Source: JAVWMQ01 sp036646055
Lineage (GTDB): Bacteria; Bacillota; Clostridia; Peptostreptococcales; Anaerovoracaceae
Direction: 5' to 3'
DNA: 64,000 bases
Assembly: GCA_036646055.1 (NCBI GenBank)
Contig: JAVXMY010000003.1
Coordinates: 1-64,000 of the forward strand
Shown: one piece after another, positions 31,963 through 40,916 of the stretch
Layout: the number at the start of each line of letters is the position of its first letter
How positions within the stretch are numbered: the stretch's first letter is position 1
The notes under the pieces: model-generated
Seen by the model: the letters and a program-made list of their open reading frames with translations, nothing else
The model's database searches: none
What the model was told of the DNA's origin: nothing
Position numbers and translations under genes: made by a program

Positions 31963-32886
31963 CTATTTTCCTGCTGCTGCTGCCTGCTGAGCTGCAACTT
32001 CTGCTGCGAAATCTTCTTCTTTCTTTTCAATTCCTTCACCAACTTCGTAACGAATCATTGATGCAACAGTCATATCTTTTCCGATAGTTTTTCCTGCTTC
32101 GGCAACATATCCCTTAACTGTTAAATCACCATTCTTAACGAATTTCTGTTCAACTAGGCAAACTTCTTTGATTTCTTTCTTGATTTTACCATCAACAATT
32201 CTATCAACCATTTCTGGTTTCTTGCCTTCATTTAGAACCTGCTGTTTTAGAATTTCTCTTTCGTGAGCAATGTAATCTTGATCTACAGATGTTTCATCTA
32301 AGAACTGAGGGTTCATTGATGCAACCTGCATAGCAACGTCCTTAGCAACAACCTGAATTTCATCAGCTGTAGCTTCTGTCTTAAGTCCAACAATAACACC
32401 AATTGTTCCATTACCGTGAATATATCCACCGTAAACAGTTCCATCAGCTGAGAATTTTTCAAATCTTCTGATGTTCATGTTTTCACCAATAGTTGCAATC
32501 TTGTTGTTAAGAGCATCTGAAACTGTACCATCTTCAAAAGATAAAGCCATAAACTCATCCATATTGTTTGCATTTGATTCTAAAGCTAATTTAGCTAATC
32601 CTTCAACAAAGTTAATGAAATCTTCATTCTTTGCAACAAAGTCTGTTTCAGAGTTAACTTCAACAATAGCTGCTTCCTTAGCATCTGCAGAAAATGCAAT
32701 TCTTACTAGTCCCTGAGCCGCAACTCTGCCAGCTTTTTTAGCTGCCTTAGCTAGGCCTTTTTCTCTTAGTAATTCTACTGCTTTTTCAACATCGCCATCT
32801 GTTTCTACAAGAACCTTTTTGCAATCCATCATTCCTGCACCAGTGATTTCACGAAGTTCTTTTACTAAACTTGCTGTAACTGCCAT
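31963..32886 (-). CDS. tsf: Elongation factor Ts
   Basis: The guanine nucleotide exchange factor for EF-Tu. The N-terminal UBA-like domain (VKELREITGAGMMDCKKVLVETDGDVEKAVELLREKGLAKAAKKAGR, about 8-54) is followed by the two EF-Tu-binding subdomains, including VEVNSETDFVAKNEDF near 75-90. At 307 residues the length is normal. The ATG overlaps the rpsB stop by one base, so it is coupled to rpsB. Confidence 0.97.
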   Translation of the reverse strand: MAVTASLVKELREITGAGMMDCKKVLVETDGDVEKAVELLREKGLAKAAKKAGRVAAQGLVRIAFSADAKEAAIVEVNSETDFVAKNEDFINFVEGLAKLALESNANNMDEFMALSFEDGTVSDALNNKIATIGENMNIRRFEKFSADGTVYGGYIHGNGTIGVIVGLKTEATADEIQVVAKDVAMQVASMNPQFLDETSVDQDYIAHEREILKQQVLNEGKKPEMVDRIVDGKIKKEIKEVCLVEQKFVKNGDLTVKGYVAEAGKTIGKDMTVASMIRYEVGEGIEKKEEDFAAEVAAQQAAAAGK

Positions 32887-33620
32887 TATGCTTCCTCACT
32901 TTCTGCTACTTCTGTAGCTTCACTTTCATCAAAGCTTTCTCCCTGTTTTGCTTCTAAAATAGCATCTGCCATTCCACCAGCAATTAATTTTACTGCTCTA
33001 ATAGCATCATCATTAGCAGGGATAATGAAATCAACATCATCTGGATCACAGTTAGTATCTACAATACCGATTACTGGAATTCCAAGAATTCTTGCTTCTT
33101 TTACTGCGATTTTTTCTTTCTTAGGATCTACTACGAAGATTGCTCCTGGCATACCCTTCATATCTTTAATTCCGCCTAAGAATTTTTCTAATCTTTCATA
33201 TTCTCTTTCAAGAGTTAATACTTCTCTTTTGTTTAATTTTTCAAAAGTTCCGTCTTCTGACATTCTCTTAATGTCGTTTAGTCTCTTAATTCTTGTTGAA
33301 ATTGTTTTGTAGTTTGTAAGCATTCCGCCTAACCATCTCTGGTTTACGTAGTACATTCCACATCTAATTGCTTCGTCTTTAATTGCAGACTGAGCCTGTT
33401 TCTTAGTTCCAACAAATAGTACTGGTTTACCTGTTGCTCCTACTTCTTTCATGAAAGAATAAGCTTCATCAATCTTCTTTACAGTCTTCTGTAAATCGAT
33501 AATGTAAATACCATTTCTTTCTGTAAAAATGTATGGAGCCATTTTAGGGTTCCATCTTCTTGTCTGATGTCCAAAGTGAACACCTGCTTCTAAAAGCTGT
33601 TTCATTGAAATTACTGACAT
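32886..33620 (-). CDS. rpsB: Small ribosomal subunit protein uS2
   Basis: 244 residues with MKQLLEAGVHFGHQTRRWNPKM, FVGTKKQAQ, RWLGGMLTN and FVVDPKKE-type motifs, all standard for S2. An acidic C-terminal tail extends past the globular part. CAGGAGGAC lies upstream of the ATG. It is the first gene of rpsB-tsf, with a structured leader. Confidence 0.98.
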   Translation of the reverse strand: MSVISMKQLLEAGVHFGHQTRRWNPKMAPYIFTERNGIYIIDLQKTVKKIDEAYSFMKEVGATGKPVLFVGTKKQAQSAIKDEAIRCGMYYVNQRWLGGMLTNYKTISTRIKRLNDIKRMSEDGTFEKLNKREVLTLEREYERLEKFLGGIKDMKGMPGAIFVVDPKKEKIAVKEARILGIPVIGIVDTNCDPDDVDFIIPANDDAIRAVKLIAGGMADAILEAKQGESFDESEATEVAESEEA

Positions 33621-33624
33621 ATCG

Positions 33625-33773
33625 TCCTCCTGGTTATTTCCTTCCGCTGGTACTTATTCTTAAAAAGATCCATATATTATGGCACCACTTTTTAAATCGT
33701 ACTGCGTGATTAATCTGTGAGTTCCATATTGAACACACTGTAATATTGTACAGTATTTCGCTTAGTAATGCAA
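33625..33773 (-). promoter_or_regulatory. rpsB promoter and structured 5' leader
   Basis: TTGCAT (33773-33768), a 17-nt spacer and TACAAT (33750-33745) give a start near 33738. In the leader, CTTTTTAA (33688-33695) pairs with TTAAAAAG (33660-33667), enclosing the hairpin CCATA-TAT-TATGG (33670-33682). It may be a ribosomal-protein autoregulatory leader; this is an inference. Confidence 0.6.
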
Positions 33774-33788
33774 CAACTTTTTACCAGA

Positions 33789-34132
33789 TTATTTATTGTT
33801 TTTCAAAAACTTAGCCCAAATATATTCCTCATATATTTCCTTTATTGTTCTTATAGCATTTTCTCCAAAAGATAGCAATGTACCGCTCTTAAATTTCACT
33901 CCATCAGAACAGATGCTGTCAATGTTTTCCATGTTCAAAACTATTTTAGCAGAAACCATTTCAAATTCCTCGCCTATAAGTTCTTTAAATTCTCCCAAGG
34001 TTGTTTTTTTTTTAGTTGATAGTCTTCTCCTTTGTGTGAACACGTTATATTAACATGTCCAGAAAAGTAATCTACCTCACTTAACACTAACGCTTTAACT
34101 TCTTCTTTTGTCTTTGCCATAATTTTTCTCAT
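33789..34132 (-). pseudogene. Small conserved-looking protein with a frameshift at an A10 tract
   Basis: The ATG at 34132 has GGGAGG seven bases upstream. It opens a frame (MRKIMAKTKEEVKALVLSEVDYFSGHVNIT) that runs to a homopolymer of ten A residues (34013-34004 on the minus strand) and soon stops. The adjoining frame continues as TTLGEFKELIGEEFEMVSAKIVLNMENIDS and ends normally at 33789. One extra A would fuse them into about 114 residues. It may be a pseudogene, a slippage-controlled gene or a read error. I recognise no family. Confidence 0.55.
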
Positions 34133-34156
34133 TTATATGCCTCCCTGAATTGTATT

Positions 34157-34194
34157 AAAAAAGCACCAAAACAGGATTGTTTTGGTGCTTTTTT
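34157..34194. terminator. Terminator of the yicC-gmk-rpoZ operon
   Basis: AAAAAAGCACCAAAAC (34157-34172) and GTTTTGGTGCTTTTTT (34179-34194) form a 16-bp hairpin with a 6-nt loop. T runs lie on both strands. Confidence 0.93.
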
Positions 34195-34202
34195 TAACTT
34201 TA

Positions 34203-34403
34203 TTATTCGCCCTGTCTCTTGTACGTAATATAATCTTCTACAATTTCTACCGCAGCTACAGAAACCGGCTTCTCAGAATTACCATTTTCAGCCAGCATTG
34301 GTTTTCCGTCTATAATATCTCTAGCTCTTTTAGCAGCTAGGCAAACCAAAGTATATCTACTATCGGCTTTTTTCCTTATTTCATTAACAGATGGGTATAA
34401 CAT
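34203..34403 (-). CDS. rpoZ: RNA polymerase omega subunit
   Basis: 66 residues: MLYPSVNEIRKKADSRYTLVCLAAKRARDI is the conserved core that clamps the beta-prime subunit. The C-terminal part is short and includes VSVAAVEIVEDYITY. The start overlaps the gmk stop by one base. Last gene of yicC-gmk-rpoZ. Confidence 0.95.
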   Translation of the reverse strand: MLYPSVNEIRKKADSRYTLVCLAAKRARDIIDGKPMLAENGNSEKPVSVAAVEIVEDYITYKRQGE

Positions 34404-35011
34404 TACACTTCCTCCTTGTATCTATCTATAACTTCTTTAATATTGTCATCAACTTTTAGGTGTTCTGCTTTAATAATCGCTTTCACATCATTAACAGCTT
34501 CTTCAACTTGATCATTAACTACAGTATAATTATACTCATTGGCATAACATATTTCATTAAATGCTTCACCGCATCTAATCTTTAAGCTTTCTTCAGTTTC
34601 AGAACCTCTTCCAACAATTCTGTCCTTTAGTGCCTTTAGTGATGGTGGCAAAATAAAAATCAAAACCGCTTCAGGATATGCTTTTTTTACTTGCATAGCT
34701 CCTTGCACATCAATTTCCAAAACAACATTTTTGCCCTTGTTTAATTCATCAACTACCATTTCCCTTGGAGTTCCATAAAAATTTTCAAAGACTCTAGCAT
34801 ATTCAAGTAAACCATTGTTCTCTATCATTTGTTCAAACTTATCTTTTGTAACAAAATGATAATTAACTCCATCTACTTCTCCAACTCTAGGTTTTCTTGT
34901 TGTTAAAGATATAGAAAAAACAAATCCCTCATCTTTAAAAAGCTCCTTGCATATTGTCCCTTTTCCAGTACCAGATGGTCCAGAAATAACTAATAATAGT
35001 CCTTTATTCAT
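34403..35011 (-). CDS. gmk: Guanylate kinase
   Basis: Phosphorylates GMP to GDP. 202 residues with P-loop SGPSGTGKGT (10-19), TTRKPRVGEVDGVNYHF for GMP binding, and YGTPRE near residue 82. The ATG at 35011 has GGGAG and matches the family N-terminus; a TTG four codons earlier is unlikely. It sits between yicC and rpoZ as in Bacillus, but without the small remA gene that normally lies between yicC and gmk. Confidence 0.97.
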   Translation of the reverse strand: MNKGLLLVISGPSGTGKGTICKELFKDEGFVFSISLTTRKPRVGEVDGVNYHFVTKDKFEQMIENNGLLEYARVFENFYGTPREMVVDELNKGKNVVLEIDVQGAMQVKKAYPEAVLIFILPPSLKALKDRIVGRGSETEESLKIRCGEAFNEICYANEYNYTVVNDQVEEAVNDVKAIIKAEHLKVDDNIKEVIDRYKEEV

Positions 35012-35090
35012 TATATCTCCCAAACAAAATCAATTCTTAATTTATTTAAAATGCAATTATAACACTTAAAAATCAATATTTCAATTGAAA

Positions 35091-35975
35091 TTACTCAATA
35101 TTTTGAACCTGTTCTCTGATTTTTTCAATTTCACTTTTAATTTCTAGTACTGTTTCAGTAATTTCAAGGTCATTTGCTTTTGATCCTATAGTATTAGTTT
35201 CTCTGTTCATTTCTTGTACTAAAAAATCTATTTTCTTTCCTTCAGATTTACCACTATCTTTGACAATTTTATTTAATTGAATAATGTGACTATCCAATCT
35301 AACAAGTTCTTCTGTCACATTGGCCTTATCGGCAAATATTGCTGCTTCAACCATAATTCTATCTTCTGGTATTTCAACACTGTTTGATAGCAACTCAGTT
35401 ATTCTTGCCTGCAATTTCTTTGTGTATATTTTCCCTACAAGTGGCGCTTTTTCTTCAATTTTATTAACATAACTTCTAATCAGATCGCCTCTCATTAAAA
35501 TATCTTCGCCTAATTTTTTACCTTCAATTTCTCTCATTTTATCGAAATTATTTAAGGCATTAATTACAGCTTCTGATATAGTCTTCTTTACTTCTTCCTC
35601 GTCTTCAATATCCGGGATTGACTTCATTACATCTGGCAAGGCCGCAAGATGGCTTAGAGAGATTTTTTCCCCAAGGTCAAAAGAATTATTTAGTTCTACA
35701 AGGTTATCGTAATACTGCTTAGCAACAGTTGTATTAAGTTTAATTCTAACGTCATCTTCTGTTAGGTTTTCTACAATAACAGAAATATCAAGTTTGCCTC
35801 TCTTGACTGTTTTCTTGATTATAGACTTAATATGCTCTTCTAAGAAAGAATACCTTCTTGGTAGTTTTGTGTGAATGTCCATATATCTATGATTCACTGA
35901 TTTCATTTCTACAATAATATTTCTTTTGCCATCATTAAATTCGCCTTTTCCAAAGCCTGTCATACTTTTTATCAT
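35091..35975 (-). CDS. YicC/YloC-family endoribonuclease
   Basis: 294 residues with the N-terminal signature MIKSMTGFGKGE and EMKSVNHRYMDIHTKLPRRY. The C-terminal DUF1732-type part carries GKKIDFLVQEMNRETNTIGSKAND. Escherichia coli YicC is an RNase involved in small-RNA turnover. It is divergent from rqcH with 75 bp between, matching Bacillus yloA/yloC proximity. AAAAGGAG precedes the ATG. Confidence 0.9.
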   Translation of the reverse strand: MIKSMTGFGKGEFNDGKRNIIVEMKSVNHRYMDIHTKLPRRYSFLEEHIKSIIKKTVKRGKLDISVIVENLTEDDVRIKLNTTVAKQYYDNLVELNNSFDLGEKISLSHLAALPDVMKSIPDIEDEEEVKKTISEAVINALNNFDKMREIEGKKLGEDILMRGDLIRSYVNKIEEKAPLVGKIYTKKLQARITELLSNSVEIPEDRIMVEAAIFADKANVTEELVRLDSHIIQLNKIVKDSGKSEGKKIDFLVQEMNRETNTIGSKANDLEITETVLEIKSEIEKIREQVQNIE

Positions 35976-36050
35976 ACAATTTTTCTCCTTTTTGTGTCTA
36001 ATTTATGATACTATTAGTATAACATATTTACAGAAAGAAAGGAATAGTTT

Positions 36051-37715
36051 ATGGCATTTGACGGTATTGTATGTAGCGCTATAGTTAGCCAGTTACGAGA
36101 TTCAATTTTATTAGGCAAAATAGAAAAAGTTCACCAACCAGAAAAAGATGAACTTATTTTTGTTATACACACTAAGACTGGCAAGAAAAAGTTATATATG
36201 TCTGCAGCTTCTAGTCACATGGGACTTTATCTCACTGATATGGATTATCAAAATCCTAGTGCCCCACCTAGTTTTTGCATGCTTTTAAGAAAGCATTTAC
36301 AAAGTGGACGAATAATTAATATTACCCAAAAAGATTTTGAGCGTATTATTGAAATAGATTTTGAAACTAGAGATGAACTTGGTTTTGAGGCGAACAAAAA
36401 ACTAATTATAGAAATAATGGGTAAGCACAGTAATATTATCCTAGTTGATTCAAAGGAGAACAAGATTCTTGATTGTATAAAAAAGATTTCATTTGATCTT
36501 AGTAGAGCTAGGCAAATCTTACCTGGTTTACAGTACGAATATCCTCCTTCACAAGATAAAATAGCTTTTACAAGTATTACTCCCCATAACATCTCTCATT
36601 GTAACTCTTCTAAGGATTTACTTGGAACAATTCAAGGTATATCTCCTTTGATTGCTGAAGAACTTTTCGCATCATCAGATATTGGTTTTAAAATTACATC
36701 CTTACAAGATAGAATTAAAGCAATGGATTACAAACCTACTGTATACTTTAAAGATAATAATGATCCCTTGGATTTTCATGTTTTGCCTCTAGACTTTTAT
36801 TCCGATGTAAAACAGAAAACTTTTGACTCCATTAGCCAATGTATTCAATATTTTTATATGCACAAAGATAGTGCAAATAGAGTCAAGCAAAAATCTTCAG
36901 ATTTAGTTAGAGTTATAAACGGTCTTATCAAGAAGCATTATCTGAAAAAACAAAGATTATTAGAAGATATTGAAAAAGCGAAGAATGCAGATAGATATAA
37001 ACTTCTAGGCGAACTGATTACAGCAAATATATATTTAATTGAAAAGGGGATGGAAAAGGTTGACGTAATCAACTATTACGACAATAAAGAGACAACTATT
37101 CCTTTGGATAGCAAATTAACGCCTTCTCAAAATAGTCAAAAATACTACAAAAGATATAACAAGGCTAAAACAGCTATTATTGAAAAGCAAATTCAACTTG
37201 ATGACAATGAAAAGGAAATTCAGTATTTAGAATCAGTGTTAAGCCACATAGATCTATCTCAAAAAACCGAAGAGATAGATTTAATTAAAGATGAATTAAT
37301 CGAGTCTGGTTATATAAGATTAAGAAAAAAAAATAATCAAAAGAAAAAAAAGAATAAGTCAGAACCATATCTTTACAATACTTCCGATAATCTTAGAATA
37401 TTAGTTGGCCGTAATAATAAAGAAAATGATATTCTGACTTTTAAAACTGCCAATAGAACGGATATATGGTTCCATACAAAAGACATTCCTGGCTCTCATA
37501 CAATTCTGTTTACCCAAGGTAATATTCCCTCTGATACTGCAATATTTGAAGCAGCCGCAATAGCTGCATATCATAGCAAAGCTCAAAAATCAGAAAACGT
37601 ACCTGTTGATTATACTCAGGTACGCTTTGTTAAAAAACCTTCTGGTGCTAAACCAGGGATGGTAATATTTACTGACAATAAAACAGTATACGTCACTCCT
37701 AAACTCCCAGAGTAA
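36051..37715 (+). CDS. rqcH: RqcH (NFACT family) ribosome quality control protein
   Basis: 554 residues: an NFACT-N domain (1 to about 200, MAFDGIVCSAIVSQLRDSILLGKIEKV), a helical middle with coiled coil (about 280-400), and an NFACT-R domain (about 440-550, WFHTKDIPGSHTIL). RqcH recruits tRNA-Ala to obstructed 50S subunits for alanine tailing. By my count the residues equivalent to the essential Asp97-Arg98 pair are E97 and R98. The protein was earlier named fibronectin-binding protein. AGAAAGGAA lies before the ATG. Its end overlaps the convergent hydrolase gene by 17 nt. Confidence 0.92.
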   Translation: MAFDGIVCSAIVSQLRDSILLGKIEKVHQPEKDELIFVIHTKTGKKKLYMSAASSHMGLYLTDMDYQNPSAPPSFCMLLRKHLQSGRIINITQKDFERIIEIDFETRDELGFEANKKLIIEIMGKHSNIILVDSKENKILDCIKKISFDLSRARQILPGLQYEYPPSQDKIAFTSITPHNISHCNSSKDLLGTIQGISPLIAEELFASSDIGFKITSLQDRIKAMDYKPTVYFKDNNDPLDFHVLPLDFYSDVKQKTFDSISQCIQYFYMHKDSANRVKQKSSDLVRVINGLIKKHYLKKQRLLEDIEKAKNADRYKLLGELITANIYLIEKGMEKVDVINYYDNKETTIPLDSKLTPSQNSQKYYKRYNKAKTAIIEKQIQLDDNEKEIQYLESVLSHIDLSQKTEEIDLIKDELIESGYIRLRKKNNQKKKKNKSEPYLYNTSDNLRILVGRNNKENDILTFKTANRTDIWFHTKDIPGSHTILFTQGNIPSDTAIFEAAAIAAYHSKAQKSENVPVDYTQVRFVKKPSGAKPGMVIFTDNKTVYVTPKLPE

Positions 37716-38544
37716 ACTTAACTGCGTAGGCGATAACTTCATCGCCTTCGCTTTTTTTGCCGCCATTATGAATTTCGTGTTTCAATCCTTGCCATGTAAT
37801 AAATTGACAAAGATTTCCTTCGTTTTCTTTTATTTTTTCACTACCTTTTAATGCACAAATTGAATCTTCATCTCCATGCATTAGTAGCAAGGGTTTAGTA
37901 TTTCCTTCACCTTTAATTTCTTGCTTGCCTTCAGCCATAGCTATTCCTATATCAAAGCCTTCAGCTGCGCACAGAAGAGATACTCTACTATGTGTTAAAG
38001 GGTGATCATTATATCCTTTAACATATTTCACATTTCCTAACTCCGTCTCTTTGATGTTGGATGAAATAGTTAACTTAGGTATGACTTTAGATAAGGCTTT
38101 CACCGTTTTATAGAGAGGTCTTGGTACTTCTTTCACTAAATATATCCAAGGTGCAGATATAATATATCCAGCTAATTCTCCGTTATATCTTCCCCTGTAT
38201 CTATAATCCAACCCAATATTCCCTCCCATACTGTGTCCGTATAATACTACTTCACATGTTGGATGCTTATCTTTTATATATTCTATCAATGTATCAATAT
38301 CTTTTAAAACATCTACTCTCGGTGCACAGTGGCCTTTTTTACCATAACTTTTGCCATGTCCTTTTAAATCCATAGCAAAAACCGCAATGTTATTTTCATT
38401 AAAGATTTTCGCCATCCTATGGTATCTTCCAGCATATTCTCCAATTCCATGAATCAAGCATATACATTTATCCGGATTTTTAATATCCCATTGATAACCA
38501 ATCAAATGACCTTCTTTATAATTATTAAGTATAAATTCATTCAT
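37699..38544 (-). CDS. Alpha/beta hydrolase, lysophospholipase/monoacylglycerol lipase type
   Basis: 281 residues of the serine-hydrolase fold: HGIGEYAGRY oxyanion region (32-41), nucleophile S105 in GHSMGG, an acid at D225/D227 in HGDEDS, and H256 in LKHEIHN. The pattern matches the PldB/monoacylglycerol-lipase group. It has no signal peptide, so it is cytoplasmic. The substrate is unknown. AAAAGGAG precedes the ATG. Confidence 0.87.
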   Translation of the reverse strand: MNEFILNNYKEGHLIGYQWDIKNPDKCICLIHGIGEYAGRYHRMAKIFNENNIAVFAMDLKGHGKSYGKKGHCAPRVDVLKDIDTLIEYIKDKHPTCEVVLYGHSMGGNIGLDYRYRGRYNGELAGYIISAPWIYLVKEVPRPLYKTVKALSKVIPKLTISSNIKETELGNVKYVKGYNDHPLTHSRVSLLCAAEGFDIGIAMAEGKQEIKGEGNTKPLLLMHGDEDSICALKGSEKIKENEGNLCQFITWQGLKHEIHNGGKKSEGDEVIAYAVKFTLGV

Positions 38545-38653
38545 CTTTGTATTTCTCCTTTTGTTAAATATAGCCTTATTTTCTTTAAAAACGGGCCTTT
38601 TTTGTTAAATAAGCGGCCTTTTCCCACTATTTTCAAAATATACAACATTTTCC

Positions 38654-38682
38654 TTGATTATTAGTTTATTTAGAATTATACT
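38654..38682 (+). promoter_or_regulatory. Promoter of the Cys-rich mini-protein gene
   Basis: TTGATT (38654-38659), a 17-nt spacer and TATACT (38677-38682). Confidence 0.65.
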
Positions 38683-38721
38683 ATAAATAAACTAACCCTT
38701 TAAAAATGAAAGGAGGCAATT

Positions 38722-38862
38722 ATGAGCAACAAACTTTGTGACCTATGCGAAAGTTACAGTCATCACTTCGTAACTTTTTACGGCAAATGCGTCTGTGAAG
38801 ATTGCATAAACGACATAAAAGCTTTTGAAGTTGATTTCGAAAGATATAAAGAAATCGTTTGA
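38722..38862 (+). CDS. Small zinc-ribbon-like protein, function unknown
   Basis: 46 residues: CDLCES near the start and CVCEDC in the middle give two CxxC-type pairs that could hold one zinc. The rest is charged (NDIKAFEVDFERYKEIV). A perfect AGGAGG six bases before the ATG, a good promoter and a TGA stop support a genuine gene despite its size. I do not recognise a named family. Confidence 0.7.
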   Translation: MSNKLCDLCESYSHHFVTFYGKCVCEDCINDIKAFEVDFERYKEIV

Positions 38863-38913
38863 AGTCAAAAGTTAGAAAGAAAAGAGACTTCTTTCATTAA
38901 TTTGCCACAAGAG

Positions 38914-38954
38914 ATGATTAAAAATACAGGTTCTATCTTTAATCATTTCTTTTT
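38914..38954 (+). terminator. Probable terminator of the Cys-rich mini-protein gene
   Basis: ATGATTAAA (38914-38922) pairs with TTTAATCAT (38938-38946), followed by a T-rich run that overlaps the end of the convergent flavin reductase gene. The stem is AT-rich and the loop long. Confidence 0.5.
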
Positions 38955-39553
38955 TTTGATTTTTGTCTGGCTATTCTTTTCTTAGTTTTCTTCTTCATAA
39001 TAGAATATCCAAAACGTCCTAATGGTTCCTTCTTAATTCCAAAATACTCACCATGATTATAGCAAACCATTTTAGCCTTATCTAACTCTATTCTTCCATT
39101 TTCATTAATAATGTTTTCCTCAACATTCACATTTACTATTTCTGCAATATACATATCATGAGTGTTCATTCTTCTAACATCAATGACCTTACATTCCAGG
39201 GATACTGGACATTCTTTTATCATTGGAGCTGCAACAACTTGTCCCTTTTCTCTTGTTAGATTTTGTTCCTTCCATTTGTCCACATCTCTACCAGACTTAA
39301 CGCCACAATAATCTGTTGCAAATGCTAATTTCTCATTAACTAAATTAATTACAAATTCTTTGTTATCCTCAATAATATGATGGGAAAATCTTTCTTTTCT
39401 TACTGAAACATATGTTGTCGGTGGATCAGAATTTATTATTCCTGTCCATGCTATAGTAATAATATTGTTTTCCCCTTCCATTGTTCCTGCAGATACCATT
39501 ACTACTGGAACAGGGTTTAGCATAGTGCCTGGTTTAAAAGATTTTTTTGACAT
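38939..39553 (-). CDS. Flavin reductase-like (FMN-binding split-barrel) protein
   Basis: 204 residues. PVVMVSAGTMEGENNIITIAWTGIINSDPPTTYVSVRKERFSHHIIEDNKEFVINL is the flavin-reductase-like domain (about 15-75), with CPVSLECKVIDV and HDMYIAEIVNV following. It should bind FMN; the electron partner is unknown. A lysine- and arginine-rich tail (KKKTKKRIARQKSKKR) is unusual. GAAAGGAA precedes the ATG. Confidence 0.85.
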   Translation of the reverse strand: MSKKSFKPGTMLNPVPVVMVSAGTMEGENNIITIAWTGIINSDPPTTYVSVRKERFSHHIIEDNKEFVINLVNEKLAFATDYCGVKSGRDVDKWKEQNLTREKGQVVAAPMIKECPVSLECKVIDVRRMNTHDMYIAEIVNVNVEENIINENGRIELDKAKMVCYNHGEYFGIKKEPLGRFGYSIMKKKTKKRIARQKSKKRND

Positions 39554-39556
39554 CTA

Positions 39557-40474
39557 TTATTCCTTTCTCAATTTATCTAAAACATTTATAAATTCACTTG
39601 GCAATTCACTCTCAAACTCCATATATTGGCCAGTCCTAGGATGAATAAACCCTAATAAGTAGGCATGTAACATTTGACCTTCTAACTTATATTTTTGTTT
39701 TGCTTGACCATATACCACATCTCCCAATAATGGATGATTAATATCTGCCATATGTACACGAATTTGATGTGTTCGCCCAGTTTCTAATCTTGCTTCTATT
39801 AAACAGAATTTAGAGAGGCGTTCTAAAACTTTGTAGTGAGTAACAGCCCTTTTGCCATTTTCATAATCTACAGCCCTAAGAAGGCGATTTTTTTTATTCC
39901 TGCCAATAGGTTTATTTATGGTTCCTTCATCTTCTTTAAAATTATTATAGACAACAGCCTTATATCCTCTAGTGCTACTGTGATTAGCAAGCTGCTCAGC
40001 AAGCCCCTCATGGGCAAAATTAGACTTAGCGATCATTATTAAGCCACTAGTGTCTTTATCTATCCTATGGACAATTCCTCTTCTCAAATCTCCATTTATA
40101 TCAGATAAATTATCACCACAATAATAAAGCAAACCATTCATTAGTGTTCCTGTATAATTACCAACACCAGGATGAACTACTACGCCCTTATCCTTATCTA
40201 AAACTAATATATCCTCGTCTTCGTACACAATATTAAGCTTCATTTTTTCAGGAGTTGGAGTAATCTCTTGTTTTTCAGTAACCTCTATTTCAATTATATC
40301 CCCTTGATTTACCTTTTCTTTTTTGCTAGTGCATACTTTGCCGTTAACTATTACTCCACCTTCTTCAATTACTTTTTGGCAATAGTTTCTAGATTTATCC
40401 TCTATATTATTTGTTAAGAAAGTATCTAGTCTACAGTTTTCTACTTTTTCGCTAGCGATAAATTTACTTTTCAA
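39557..40474 (-). CDS. RluA/RluD-family pseudouridine synthase
   Basis: 305 residues: an N-terminal S4 domain (about 12-70), then the catalytic domain with HRIDKDTSGL (catalytic aspartate D139), ARLETGRTHQIRVH and HPLLGDVVYG. It modifies uridines in 23S rRNA; the target position is not decidable here. It overlaps lspA by 11 nt, the Bacillus lspA-ylyB order. Confidence 0.93.
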   Translation of the reverse strand: MKSKFIASEKVENCRLDTFLTNNIEDKSRNYCQKVIEEGGVIVNGKVCTSKKEKVNQGDIIEIEVTEKQEITPTPEKMKLNIVYEDEDILVLDKDKGVVVHPGVGNYTGTLMNGLLYYCGDNLSDINGDLRRGIVHRIDKDTSGLIMIAKSNFAHEGLAEQLANHSSTRGYKAVVYNNFKEDEGTINKPIGRNKKNRLLRAVDYENGKRAVTHYKVLERLSKFCLIEARLETGRTHQIRVHMADINHPLLGDVVYGQAKQKYKLEGQMLHAYLLGFIHPRTGQYMEFESELPSEFINVLDKLRKE

Positions 40475-40916
40475 TCGAACCCTTCCCTTCTATAAAAACA
40501 ACATAAATACAAATCAAAGCACATCCAAGGCAAACACAAATATCAGCAAAATTAAATATTGCAAAATTGTTTAAATCCAAATAATCTGTAACGGATCCTA
40601 AAAAAAGCCTATCAATAAAATTACCAATTCCTCCACCAACTAAAAGGGAAGCTGCAACTAAGGCAACTTTGTTATTTCCTCTCTTTCCTCTAATAATATA
40701 AATAAAACCAGCAACAATAATTAACAAGGGTAGCCCTATTAATATTATTCTCTGTCCTGACAACATGCTAAACGCAGCGCCATAGTTTTCTATATATGTA
40801 AAAGAAAAAAAGCCTTCTATAATTGGATGGGTCTCACTTAAATATAGGTTACTTCTAACAAATACTTTTATTATTTGATCTATGATTACAACTACTGCAA
40901 CAATAACTATGTACAT
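40464..40916 (-). CDS. lspA: Lipoprotein signal peptidase II
   Basis: Cuts lipoprotein signal peptides after lipidation. 150 residues with four membrane segments and the two catalytic aspartates, D102 in GNFIDR and D125 in FNFADIC. Its only good Shine-Dalgarno sequence (AGGAGG, 40949-40944) is 27 nt before the ATG and separated from it by a GC hairpin. An in-frame stop rules out a more upstream start. Confidence 0.94.
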   Translation of the reverse strand: MYIVIVAVVVIIDQIIKVFVRSNLYLSETHPIIEGFFSFTYIENYGAAFSMLSGQRIILIGLPLLIIVAGFIYIIRGKRGNNKVALVAASLLVGGGIGNFIDRLFLGSVTDYLDLNNFAIFNFADICVCLGCALICIYVVFIEGKGSIEK

